DNA of 30,934 nucleotides from DASSTY01 sp035760645 (GTDB lineage Bacteria > Gemmatimonadota > Gemmatimonadetes > Gemmatimonadales > GWC2-71-9): positions 1 through 30,934 of the forward strand of contig DASTSO010000135.1 in NCBI GenBank assembly GCA_035760645.1. The letters run 5' to 3'. How positions within the stretch are numbered: the first letter of the stretch is position 1; every line of letters begins with the position of its first letter. Both the position numbers and the translations under genes were made by a program. Shown here piece by piece: positions 16,558 to 24,122 of this stretch. Below the pieces are notes generated by a model. It ran no database searches. It had not been told where the DNA came from and saw only the letters and a program-made list of their open reading frames with translations.

Positions 16558-16709
16558 GGCGTCACCTCGTGCAGCTCCGCCGGCGGCGCGAGCGGCGCCG
16601 TGCGGGGCGCGAGCCAGAGATAGAGCCCGGCGCCGGCGAGGATCACGGCCGCGACCGCCAGCCAGCGCGCGAGCTCGGGAGGGGAGATGTCCAGTCGTTC
16701 GTCGTTCAT
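16554..16709 (-). CDS. 51-residue single-pass membrane protein coupled to thrS
   Basis: A very short gene directly upstream of thrS. Translation from the ATG at 16709 gives a hydrophilic N-terminus (MNDERLDISPPELARW), one hydrophobic segment (about 17-34, LAVAAVILAGAGLYLWLA) and a Pro/Ala-rich tail ending in ELHEVTP. Its TGA overlaps the thrS ATG (ATGA), which argues that it is real and translated in series with thrS. The ribosome site upstream is weak. I do not recognise a family. It could be a small membrane protein or partly a translational leader for thrS. It is too short for most automatic ORF length cut-offs. Confidence 0.6.
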   Translation of the reverse strand: MNDERLDISPPELARWLAVAAVILAGAGLYLWLAPRTAPLAPPAELHEVTP

Positions 16710-16822
16710 GCGAGTGCTCGAAGCGGAGCGAAAAAGAGGCCCTGCGGGATTCCCTGCGCGCGAGGGAAGGACGGTGTTAACATTAACGGGGCATTGAACC
16801 TTTGTGTAGCAGAGGAGACGTG
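16710..16822. promoter_or_regulatory. Divergent promoter region between thrS and BON/valS transcripts
   Basis: The two transcripts diverge here, so both promoters should lie in these 113 nt. The only AT-rich spot is a palindrome at 16776-16787, GTTAA-CA-TTAAC. It places a TTAACA hexamer (five of six with the -35 consensus) on each strand, at 16777-16782 on plus and 16775-16780 on minus. I could not find convincing -10 partners. On the minus strand the leader also carries a small stem (16751-16767, TCCCT/AGGGA) and, 16 nt further on, a T5 run (16731-16735) before the first gene. The ribosome site AGAGGAG of the BON gene is at 16811-16817. Confidence 0.4.
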
Positions 16823-17266
16823 GTGCGCAACGACCGTTCGGATCGCCTGACCGCCGGCCAGTTCCTCCTGTGGGGCGCCCTCGGCGCGGCCGCCGGCCTC
16901 GTCGCCGGGGTGGCGCTCAGCGAGTGGCTGGGCGACGTCAACCGCCACCGCCTGCGCCGGGCGGCGACCCGCCTCCAGACGCCGCGGGCGCGGCAGCTGA
17001 GCGCCGCCGCGGGCGCCCGCGCCGCGGGCGCGGCGATCGAGTCGAACTCGATGCTCCGCGAGCTGGGCCTCGAGCCGCTCGCCGTCGCCAAGGGCGTCGT
17101 GGAGCTGCGCGGCTGGGTGCCGAACCGCGCCGCACGCGCCCTCGCCGCGCGCGTCGTGGGCGCGCTGCCGGGCATCGACCACGTCATCAACAGCATCCTC
17201 GTGCGCGGCGAGGACGACCGCCCGCTCGCGGCCGAGCCGCAGCCGGCCCACGACCAGACCGCGTGA
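16823..17266 (+). CDS. BON-domain protein with N-terminal membrane segment
   Basis: A 147-residue protein. A glycine-rich hydrophobic segment (about 13-33, LLWGALGAAAGLVAGVAL) probably anchors it in the membrane or acts as an uncleaved signal. A linker rich in Arg/Ala follows. The C-terminal part (about 75-130) resembles a BON domain: LRELGLEPLAVAKGVVELRGWVPNRAARALAARVVGALPGIDHVINSILV, with the typical V-x-L-x-G and G-V-xx-V-x-N-like ending. BON domains bind phospholipid or help tether envelope proteins. Two adjacent GTGs could start it (16820, 16823); the second has better spacing from GAGGAG (5 nt). It lies 37 nt before valS and opens that transcript. Role inferred from the domain only. Confidence 0.8.
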   Translation: MRNDRSDRLTAGQFLLWGALGAAAGLVAGVALSEWLGDVNRHRLRRAATRLQTPRARQLSAAAGARAAGAAIESNSMLRELGLEPLAVAKGVVELRGWVPNRAARALAARVVGALPGIDHVINSILVRGEDDRPLAAEPQPAHDQTA

Positions 17267-17303
17267 CCACTCGCATCCCCGACCGCCCCCGACCATCACA
17301 CGC

Positions 17304-20009
17304 ATGACCGAGACGCGCGCGTCCCTGCCGCCGCAGTACGACCCCTCGCAGATCGAGGCCGCCCTCTACCGCTGGTGGCAGGAGCGCCACCTCTACGAGG
17401 CGCACCGCGACACCGGGCGCGAGCCCTACGTCGTCATGATGCCGCCGCCCAACGTGACGGCCAACCTGCACATGGGCCACGGGCTCAACAACACCGTGCA
17501 GGACGTGCTGGCGCGCTTCGAGCGGATGCGCGGCAAGGAGGTGCTCTGGCTGCCGGGCACCGACCACGCCGGCATCGCCACGCAGAACGTGGTCGAGCGG
17601 CTCCTGGCGAAGGAGGGGAAGACCCGCTTCGACCTGGGCCGCGACGAGTTCGTCGCGCGGGTCTGGGAGTACGTGCGCGCGACCGGGGCCACCATCCTCG
17701 AGCAGCTCCGCGCCCTCGGCGCGAGCTGCGACTGGTCGCGCACCTACTTCACCCTCGACGAGGACCTCTCGCGCGCGGTGCGCGAGGTCTTCGTGCAGCT
17801 CTTCGAGAAGGGGCTGATCTACCGCGGCCACTACATCATCAACTGGTGCCCGCGCTGCCTCACCGCGCTCTCGAACGAGGAGGCGGAGAAGGAGGAGATC
17901 CCGGGGGCGCTCTACCACCTGCGCTACCCGCTCGCCGCGGGCGGCCACCTCGTCGTCGCCACCACCCGCCCCGAGACGATGCTGGGCGACACGGCGGTGG
18001 CGGTGCACCCCGACGACCCGCGCTACCGCGACCTCATCGGCACCGAGGTCCTGCTCCCGCTCGCCGACCGCCGGATCCCGATCGTCGCCGACGACGCGGT
18101 CGATCCGGCGTTCGGCACCGGGGCCGTGAAGGTGACGCCGGCGCACGACCCCACCGACTTCGAGATCGGGAAGCGGCACGACCTGCCCGCGATCGACGTC
18201 ATGACGCCCGACGCGCGGATGAGCGACGCGGTGCCCGAGCGCTTCCGCGGGCTCGACCGCTTCGACGCGCGCAAGAAGGTCGTGCACGAGTTCGACATCC
18301 TGGGCCTGCTCGAGAAGGTCGAGCCGCACCAGCACGCGGTGGGACACTGCTACCGCTGCGGCACGATCGTCGAGCCGCGGCTCAGCGACCAGTGGTTCGT
18401 CAAGATGCGCCCGCTGGCGCAGCCGGCGCTCGGGGCGTATCGCGCGGGACACGTGCGCTTCATCCCCGAGCGCCGCGGCGACGACTACGAGCAGTGGCTG
18501 GAGAACATCCGCGACTGGGTCATCAGCCGGCAGCTCTGGTGGGGCCACCGGATCCCGGTCTGGTACTGCGAGAACCCGGCCTGCGCGCAGACCACGGTGA
18601 GCCGCACCGACCTCACCGCCTGCCCCGGCTGCGGCGGCCCGGTGCGCCAGGACGAGGACGTGCTCGACACCTGGTTCAGCTCCTGGCTCGTGCCGTTCTC
18701 GAGCCTGGGCTGGCCCGAGCGCACCCCGGATCTCGCCGCGTTCTACCCCGGCGACACGCTCGTCACCGCCCCGGAGATCATCTTCTTCTGGGTGGCGCGG
18801 ATGATCATGGCGGGCGTGGAGTTCATGGGCGAGCCGCCGTTCCACACCGTCTACCTGCACGGCACGGTGCGCGACACGCAGCACCGCAAGATGTCGAAGT
18901 CGCTCGGCAACGGGATCGACCCGCTCGAGGTCGTCGCGCGCTACGGCGCCGACGCGCTGCGGTTCCAGACGGTGAGCGGCATGGCGGTGGGGACCGATCT
19001 CATCCTCGACCCGAACGACCTCGAGTCGTCGTTCGCCGCGGGGCGGAACTTCGCCAACAAGCTCTGGAACATGGGGCGGTTCCTCCTCTCGAACCTCGAC
19101 GGGCCCACCCGCCCGCTCGCCGGGCGCTACACGCACGCGGTGCGGCCCGAGGAGCTCACGCTCGCCGACCGCTGGATCATCGCGCGCTGCGAGGCGACGG
19201 TGGTCGAGGCCACCGAGGCCTACGAGCGCTTCCGGCTCAACGAGGCGGCCGCCGCGGTCTACCGCTTCCTCTGGAACGATCTCGCCGACTGGTATTTCGA
19301 GCAGATCAAGCCCCGCCTCTACGGCGACCTCCCCGGCGGCGACGTCGCGCGCGCGGTGGCGGCGCAGGTCTTCGACGTCGGGCTCCGGCTGCTGCACCCG
19401 GTGATGCCGTTCGTCACCGAGGCGCTCTGGAAGCGCTTCCCCGGCCGGCCGGAGCAGGCCTCGATCAGCCGCGCCCCGTGGCCCACGAGCGACCCGCGCG
19501 CGCAGGCGCCCGACGCGCTGGCGCAGTTCGGGCTGGTGCAGGAGACCGTCGGCGCGATCCGCGCGATCCGCGCCGAGTACGGGATCCAGCCCGGCACCGC
19601 CGTGCGCGCCTCGATCACGACCGCGACGCCCGCGGCGCGCCAGGCGGTCGAGCGCGAGATGGGCACGATCCTCCGGCTCGCCAAGGTGAGCGCGTTCGCG
19701 GTCACCGACGCCGCGGCGCCCGGCGCCGGGGAGGGCGGCGACGCCGGGGGCCACGCGGTCCTCAGCGACGGCAGCGCGATCGTCGTCCCCCTGGGCGATA
19801 CCATCGACCTCGCGAAGGAGTGCGCCCGCCTCGGCGCCGAGGCCGACCGGCTGCGCGGCCTCGTCGCCGGCCAGGAGAAGAAGCTCGCCAACGAGCAGTT
19901 CGTCGCGCGCGCTCCGGCCGACGTCGTCGCGCGCGAGCGCGAGAAGCTCGAGAGCTGGCGCGAGCAGGTCGCCGTGCTGGACGACAAGCGGCGGCGGCTG
20001 GGGTGTTGA
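17304..20009 (+). CDS. valS: Valyl-tRNA synthetase
   Basis: A class I synthetase charging tRNA-Val. All hallmarks are present in 901 residues: the HIGH-type motif HMGH (56-59) in PNVTANLHMGHG, GTDHAGIATQ, the CP1 editing domain with TTRPETMLGDTAVAVHP, zinc-type CxxC pairs (CPRC, CYRC, CPGC), DTWFSSWLVPFSSLGWP, KMSKS (529-533), and a C-terminal coiled-coil arm (about 835-895) with LGAEADRLRGLVAGQEKKLANEQFVARAP. The ATG at 17304 begins the expected N-terminus; no Shine-Dalgarno is evident in the CATCACACGC before it. The stop abuts an octamer repeat. It is co-directional with the BON gene, a lipoprotein gene and selA. Confidence 0.98.
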   Translation: MTETRASLPPQYDPSQIEAALYRWWQERHLYEAHRDTGREPYVVMMPPPNVTANLHMGHGLNNTVQDVLARFERMRGKEVLWLPGTDHAGIATQNVVERLLAKEGKTRFDLGRDEFVARVWEYVRATGATILEQLRALGASCDWSRTYFTLDEDLSRAVREVFVQLFEKGLIYRGHYIINWCPRCLTALSNEEAEKEEIPGALYHLRYPLAAGGHLVVATTRPETMLGDTAVAVHPDDPRYRDLIGTEVLLPLADRRIPIVADDAVDPAFGTGAVKVTPAHDPTDFEIGKRHDLPAIDVMTPDARMSDAVPERFRGLDRFDARKKVVHEFDILGLLEKVEPHQHAVGHCYRCGTIVEPRLSDQWFVKMRPLAQPALGAYRAGHVRFIPERRGDDYEQWLENIRDWVISRQLWWGHRIPVWYCENPACAQTTVSRTDLTACPGCGGPVRQDEDVLDTWFSSWLVPFSSLGWPERTPDLAAFYPGDTLVTAPEIIFFWVARMIMAGVEFMGEPPFHTVYLHGTVRDTQHRKMSKSLGNGIDPLEVVARYGADALRFQTVSGMAVGTDLILDPNDLESSFAAGRNFANKLWNMGRFLLSNLDGPTRPLAGRYTHAVRPEELTLADRWIIARCEATVVEATEAYERFRLNEAAAAVYRFLWNDLADWYFEQIKPRLYGDLPGGDVARAVAAQVFDVGLRLLHPVMPFVTEALWKRFPGRPEQASISRAPWPTSDPRAQAPDALAQFGLVQETVGAIRAIRAEYGIQPGTAVRASITTATPAARQAVEREMGTILRLAKVSAFAVTDAAAPGAGEGGDAGGHAVLSDGSAIVVPLGDTIDLAKECARLGAEADRLRGLVAGQEKKLANEQFVARAPADVVAREREKLESWREQVAVLDDKRRRLGC

Positions 20010-20119
20010 GGGCGGGACGGCGGGACGGCGGGACGGCGGGAACCCGGCGGCGGCGCACGGAAGTCCTCCCTGCACGGGAGCGAACTCCCGCCGTCCCGCC
20101 GTCCCGCCGTCCCGCCCTC
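20008..20119. repeat. 34-bp perfect inverted repeat built of GGCGGGAC octamers
   Basis: The left arm (20008-20041) contains four head-to-tail GGCGGGAC-type octamers. The right arm (20086-20119) is its exact reverse complement: TCCCGCC followed by three GTCCCGCC. The spacer is 44 nt (20042-20085). It starts within the valS stop codon and ends 3 nt before the GTG I chose for the lipoprotein. In RNA it would form a very stable long stem between two co-transcribed genes. Confidence 0.9.
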
Positions 20120-20122
20120 GTC

Positions 20123-21508
20123 GTGCTCGCTCTCACCACTCTGCTCGTCCCCGCCTGCGCCAAGATCGAGCCCCCGCCCGGCGGGCCGCCGGACCTCGCG
20201 CCGCCGCGGATCCTCGCGACCGCGCCGGAGTCGCTCGCGGTGCTGCCGCACTTCGACGGCGAGGTGCGGTTCCGCTTCGACGAGGTGGTGAGCGAAGGCG
20301 CGACGGCGAGCACCGGCACCGGGAGCGGCGACCTCGAGAAGCTCGTCATCCTCTCGCCGAGTCCGCGGGTGCCGGTGGTGCGCTGGCACCGCGACGCCAT
20401 CGGCGTGCGGCCGCGCGAGGGCTGGCTGCCGAACGCGGTCTACCGCGTCGAGCTCCTCCCGGGCGTCGCCGACCTGCGCAACAACCGCAGCCAGAAGGGC
20501 GCGATCGTCACCTTCACCACCGGCGCCCCGGTGCCGACGACGATGCTCACCGGCGCGGTCTTCGACTGGACCAGCGCGCAGCCCGCGCGCGGCGCCCTGG
20601 TCGAGGCGCGCCCCCTCGGCGACTCGGTCGGCTACCGTACCGTGGCCGACAGCGCGGGGCGATTCTCGCTGGGACCGATCCCGCACGCCGCCTACATGGT
20701 CTACGGCGTCATCGACCAGAACCGCGACTTCCGCCAGGGCCCGCGCGAGGCGTACGACAGCGCGCGCGTCGGCGCGGATTCGACCGCGGTGCCCGAGCTC
20801 TGGACCTTCCCGCACGACACCGCCGGGCCGCGCATCACGACCGTGACGACGCTCGACAGCATGGCCGCCACGGTGCAGCTCTCCCAGCCGCTGGATCCGC
20901 GACAGCGTTTCGACTCGACCGCGGTGCGGGTGCGCGCGCTCCCCGACTCGGCCCCGATCGCGGTGCGCTCGCTCCTGCCCCCGGCGGTCGACGACAGCCT
21001 CCACCGCCCGCCGGCCGAGAGTCTCCCGGCGCCGGGCCGGGCCGACACCACGCGCGCGCCGCGCGACACCGTGCGCGACACGGCCCGCGTGCGCGACACG
21101 GCCCGCGTGCCGCCGGCGGCGCCGCCCGCCCGCCAGCCGCCGGGCGTCCATCTTCCCGGTGTGCCGGGCGCGCCGGGCGCCGCCGGCGGCCCCAAGCCGT
21201 CGCGCGCGCCGCTCAGCGATCGACTGGTCCTGCGCGTCGCGACCCCGTGGAAGCCGGGCGGGCGCTACGTCATCGAGCTCGTCGGCGTGCGCAACGTGAG
21301 CGGCGCGGCCGCCACGGCGCGCGCCGTGCTCGCCGTACCCGAAGCACGGCCCGCGCCCGCGCGGCCCGACTCGGCACGCGGCGACTCCACCCGGGCGCGA
21401 CCGGATTCCGCGCGGCGGGCGCCGCCGGCCGCGGCGCCCGCCGACACGATGCGCGCTGATACCACGCGCGCCGACTCCACGCCTCTGCCACCCGACCGCC
21501 GTCGCTGA
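20123..21508 (+). CDS. Ig-like (Big_5) domain lipoprotein
   Basis: An envelope protein of about 461 residues. A short hydrophobic stretch ends in a lipobox-like VPAC, making Cys12 the probable lipidated residue, followed by KIEPPPGGPPDLAPP. An SbsA/Big_5-type Ig-like domain spans about residues 20-130 (APPRILATAPESLAVLPHFDG..., ending VTFTTG). A carboxypeptidase-regulatory-like segment follows (GAVFDWTSAQPARGALVEARPL...YGVIDQNRDFRQG). The C-terminal half is Pro/Arg/Asp/Thr-rich, with an 18-bp tandem duplication (21071-21106) encoding VRDTAR twice. The start is uncertain. GTG at 20123 leaves a signal peptide with no positive N-region; GTG 20003 or TTG 20006, overlapping the valS stop, would translate the inverted repeat and add about 40 residues. 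It lies 4 nt before selA. Confidence 0.75.
   Translation: MLALTTLLVPACAKIEPPPGGPPDLAPPRILATAPESLAVLPHFDGEVRFRFDEVVSEGATASTGTGSGDLEKLVILSPSPRVPVVRWHRDAIGVRPREGWLPNAVYRVELLPGVADLRNNRSQKGAIVTFTTGAPVPTTMLTGAVFDWTSAQPARGALVEARPLGDSVGYRTVADSAGRFSLGPIPHAAYMVYGVIDQNRDFRQGPREAYDSARVGADSTAVPELWTFPHDTAGPRITTVTTLDSMAATVQLSQPLDPRQRFDSTAVRVRALPDSAPIAVRSLLPPAVDDSLHRPPAESLPAPGRADTTRAPRDTVRDTARVRDTARVPPAAPPARQPPGVHLPGVPGAPGAAGGPKPSRAPLSDRLVLRVATPWKPGGRYVIELVGVRNVSGAAATARAVLAVPEARPAPARPDSARGDSTRARPDSARRAPPAAAPADTMRADTTRADSTPLPPDRRR
21071..21106. repeat. 18-bp tandem duplication in the lipoprotein gene
   Basis: GTGCGCGACACGGCCCGC occurs twice in tandem, encoding VRDTAR twice within a low-complexity D/T/R/P region. 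The frame is preserved. Confidence 0.9.
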
Positions 21509-21512
21509 GCCG

Positions 21513-22889
21513 ATGAGCGCCCACGCGTCGGACTCCCGCCGGCATCTCCCTTCCGTGGACCGCCTCCTCCGCGAGCCCGGGATCGCGGCGCTGCTCGATG
21601 TTGCCCCGCGCGGCGCGGTGGTCGCGGCGGCGCGCGAGGCGCTCGCGGCCGCCCGCCGGGGCCGGAGCGGCGCGCCCGACGACTGGGCCGCGGACGTGCA
21701 CGAGCGCCTCGCGCGGCGGACCGGGCGCACGCTGCACCGGGTGCTCAACGCCACCGGCGTCGTGCTGCACACGAACCTGGGCCGGGCCCCGCTCGCGCGC
21801 GCGGCCGTCGCGGCCGTCGCGGAGGTCGCCGGCGGCTACTCGACGCTCGAGCTCGATCTCGCCGCCGGCGCGCGGGGCGACCGCACCGACCACGCCCGCG
21901 CCGCGCTCCGCGAGCTCACCGGCGCCGAGGACGCGCTCGCCGTGAACAACACCGCGGGTGCGCTGGTCCTCGCGCTCGCCGCCCTCGCCGCGGGGCGCGA
22001 GGTGCTCATTTCGCGCGGCGAGCTGATCGAGATCGGCGGCTCGTTCCGGATCCCCGACATCCTCGCCGCCAGCGGCGCGCGGCTCCGCGAGGTCGGCACC
22101 ACCAACCGCACCCACCTCGACGACTACCGCCGCGCGCTCTCCCCCGCCACCGGCGCGATCCTCACCGTTCATCGCAGCAACTTCGAGCAGCGGGGCTTCG
22201 TGCACACCCCCGAGCCCGGGGCGATCGCCGAGCTCGCGCGCGCGCACGGCGTCCCGCATCTGCACGACGTCGGGAGCGGCCTGCTGCTCGACCTCGCACC
22301 GTACGGCCTCGCGGGCGAGCCGCTCGTCGGCGACGCGGTGCGCGCAGGCGCCGACCTCGTGCTCTTCAGCGGCGACAAGCTCCTCGGCGGGCCGCAGGCC
22401 GGCTGCGTCGTGGGCTCACGCACGCTCGTGAGCGTCCTCCGCCGGCACCCGCTCGCCCGCGCCGTTCGGGCCGACAAGCTCACGCTCGCCGCGCTCGAGG
22501 CCACGCTCGCGCTCTACCGCGAGCCCGCGGCGGCGCGGCGCGAGGTCCCGGTGCTCGCGATGCTCACACTGGACCGGGCGGCGCTCGTCCGGCGCGCGGA
22601 GGCGCTCGCGGCGGCCTGCCCCGCGTCGACGCGGCCCACGCTCGTCGCGGGGGACTCGGCGGTCGGCGGCGGGTCGTTCCCCGGTGCGACGCTCCCCACG
22701 ACACTCGTCGCGCTCGACCCGGGCCCGTTGGGCGCGGACGGGCTGGCGCTCCGCCTGCGCCTCGGCGAGCCCGCGATCGTCGCGCGGGTCGGCGAGGGGC
22801 GCGTGCTGCTGGATCCGCGGACGCTGCCGGAGGGCAGCGAGGGCGAGGTGGGGACGGCGGTGAGAGTGGCGCTGGAGGAGGACGGCTGA
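21513..22889 (+). CDS. selA: L-seryl-tRNA(Sec) selenium transferase
   Basis: A PLP enzyme that converts Ser-tRNA(Sec) to Sec-tRNA(Sec) using selenophosphate, so this organism probably makes selenoproteins. The 458-residue product shows the SelA N-terminal region (LPSVDRLLREPGIAALL), RVLNATGVVLHTNLGRAPL, GYSTLELDLAAGARGDR, NNTAGALVLAL, ISRGELIEIGGSFRIPDI, EVGTTNRTHLDDY, and the PLP lysine Lys289 in LFSGDKLLGGPQAG. The ATG at 21513 is 4 nt after the lipoprotein stop, with no strong ribosome site, so coupling is likely. SelB, SelD and tRNA-Sec, the usual partners, are not in this window. A composite palindromic repeat follows. Confidence 0.97.
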   Translation: MSAHASDSRRHLPSVDRLLREPGIAALLDVAPRGAVVAAAREALAAARRGRSGAPDDWAADVHERLARRTGRTLHRVLNATGVVLHTNLGRAPLARAAVAAVAEVAGGYSTLELDLAAGARGDRTDHARAALRELTGAEDALAVNNTAGALVLALAALAAGREVLISRGELIEIGGSFRIPDILAASGARLREVGTTNRTHLDDYRRALSPATGAILTVHRSNFEQRGFVHTPEPGAIAELARAHGVPHLHDVGSGLLLDLAPYGLAGEPLVGDAVRAGADLVLFSGDKLLGGPQAGCVVGSRTLVSVLRRHPLARAVRADKLTLAALEATLALYREPAAARREVPVLAMLTLDRAALVRRAEALAAACPASTRPTLVAGDSAVGGGSFPGATLPTTLVALDPGPLGADGLALRLRLGEPAIVARVGEGRVLLDPRTLPEGSEGEVGTAVRVALEEDG

Positions 22890-22912
22890 GGGGGCAGCGC
22901 CCGGTTCTCGCC

Positions 22913-23048
22913 GGCGGCTGAAGCCGCCACTCGGCCGGAGGCCCCTGAAGGGCCCTTCGGTGGCGCGAATCCCCGCTTCCAGGCACGGAGTGCCGTGCCC
23001 GCAGAGAGCCCTTCAGGGCTCGCCGGCCGAGTGGCCCCTTCAGGGGCC
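22913..23048. repeat. Composite palindromic (REP-like) element between convergent genes
   Basis: Several hairpins lie in series: GGCGGC-TGAA-GCCGCC (22913-22928), GGCACGG-AGTG-CCGTGCC (22982-22999), GAGCCC-TTCA-GGGCTC (23006-23021) and GGCCCC-TTCA-GGGGCC (23033-23048). A further CCCTGAAGGG stretch is at 22943-22952. The left segment GCCACTCGGCCGG (about 22926-22938) recurs inverted at about 23022-23034. All but one of the hairpins share a TGAA or TTCA tetraloop. It fills the gap between selA and the DUF1835 gene and could end transcription from both sides. Confidence 0.8.
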
Positions 23049-23076
23049 GACTCGCGCGCACGCGGCAAGCTGGCCG

Positions 23077-24057
23077 CTACCCCCGCACCACCCGCCGCTG
23101 CGCCGGATCCCACCGCCACGCGACCTCCCGCCCCTCGAGCCACGTCCCCGCGACCCAGCGGTCCACCCCGCAGCAGCGCACCCGATCCTCCCGTTCGGCG
23201 AGCACCCGCGCGCCGGTCTCCGTCAGGGCGAGCGCCGGATCGCCGCCCGTCCCGTCGAGCCGCGGCCATTCGCCGCGCGCGCGGAGCAGCGGCTCGGCGC
23301 CCTCGTCGAGCGTGCGGAGCACGTAGAAGAACATGGCATCGCCGAGCCACGGGGCCCGCTCGCGAGCCTGCACCCAGGCGAAGAGCGCGCGAGCGCGGGT
23401 GTGGCCCGCCTCGAGGCCCTCGAGCGCGAGCCGCTCGGTGAGGGCGAGGCCGTCGGTGGTCCAGGGCAGCTCCTCGAGCAGCCGACGCACGGCGCCAGCG
23501 AGGAACGGCAGTGCCCCGGTATCCGCGTCGAGGAGCGCCTGGAGCGCGAGCGGCGTCGGCGCGCGCCACGCCTCCCAGGCGCGGCGGCCGAGGGCGAGCG
23601 CGGCATCGCCCACCGGCACGCGCCGCGCGAAGAGCGCGGCGAGCTGCGGCGCGTCGAGCTGGCCCAGGCCGAGGAAGCGCTCGATCTCGGGATGGGCGTC
23701 GAGGGTGACGAGCGAGAGCCAGCGGGGCCGCCTGGGTGCCGCGGCGAAGTGGGCGAGCAGCCGCACGAGCACCGCCTGGTCGAAGAGATCGTGCTCGAAC
23801 CAGAGCACCACCTCGTCCTCCACCCCCGCCAGCGCGAGCGCCGCGTCGGCGGTCGCCAGCCGGGCGAGCGCGTCGTCCACCGGCACGCCATAGGCGTCCG
23901 CGAGGAAGCCGGCCCGCAGCCGGTGGAACTCGTCGGCCGTGGAGGTCAGCGGGGTGGGCCCCTGGGCCACCGGATCGGCGTAGGCGAGGAATCCGCCCGG
24001 CAGGCCGGCGGCGCCGAGCGCGGGCTCGATGTCGGAGCCACAGCGGAGGTGGAGCAT
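23077..24057 (-). CDS. DUF1835-domain protein, function unknown
   Basis: A 326-residue soluble protein. The N-terminus LHLRCGSDIEPAL with the following GGFLAYADPVAQGP, and the WFEHDLFDQAVLVRLLAHF segment (about 86-104), are the features I associate with the DUF1835 family. The rest is helical, with WLGDAMFFYVLRTLDEG and a C-terminal DRWVAGTWLEGREVAWRWDP. No catalytic motif can be assigned. The ATG at 24057 has GAGG 4 nt before it, and TAGAAT is 12 nt upstream of the ATG, which could be a -10 element giving a very short leader. It diverges from purN across a 65-nt spacer and converges on selA. Role unknown. Confidence 0.8.
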   Translation of the reverse strand: MLHLRCGSDIEPALGAAGLPGGFLAYADPVAQGPTPLTSTADEFHRLRAGFLADAYGVPVDDALARLATADAALALAGVEDEVVLWFEHDLFDQAVLVRLLAHFAAAPRRPRWLSLVTLDAHPEIERFLGLGQLDAPQLAALFARRVPVGDAALALGRRAWEAWRAPTPLALQALLDADTGALPFLAGAVRRLLEELPWTTDGLALTERLALEGLEAGHTRARALFAWVQARERAPWLGDAMFFYVLRTLDEGAEPLLRARGEWPRLDGTGGDPALALTETGARVLAEREDRVRCCGVDRWVAGTWLEGREVAWRWDPAQRRVVRG

Positions 24058-24122
24058 GCCTCAATTCTAGTCCGGTTCCGCCCGCTAGGCGCAAACGGGG
24101 CACGGGGTTAGTTTTTCCCGCC
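24058..24122. promoter_or_regulatory. Divergent promoter region, DUF1835 gene and purN
   Basis: These 65 nt separate two divergent starts, so both promoters are probably here. On the minus strand TAGAAT lies 12 nt before the ATG. On the plus strand the only AT-rich stretch is TTAGTTTTT, 6 nt before the purN ATG, which has no Shine-Dalgarno. No hairpin riboswitch was recognised. Precise sites are a guess. Confidence 0.3.

Noticed and set aside
17187..20075. 962-codon minus-strand frame opposite valS
   Set aside because: Antisense shadow of valS with low-complexity composition and no recognisable motif or ribosome site.
17375..21508. Open frame of 1377 codons overlapping valS in another frame
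   Set aside because: The first 2.6 kb is an Arg/Pro-rich shadow caused by GC-rich codon usage in valS, which is unmistakably real. Only the last part, after 20003, encodes a genuine protein (the lipoprotein).
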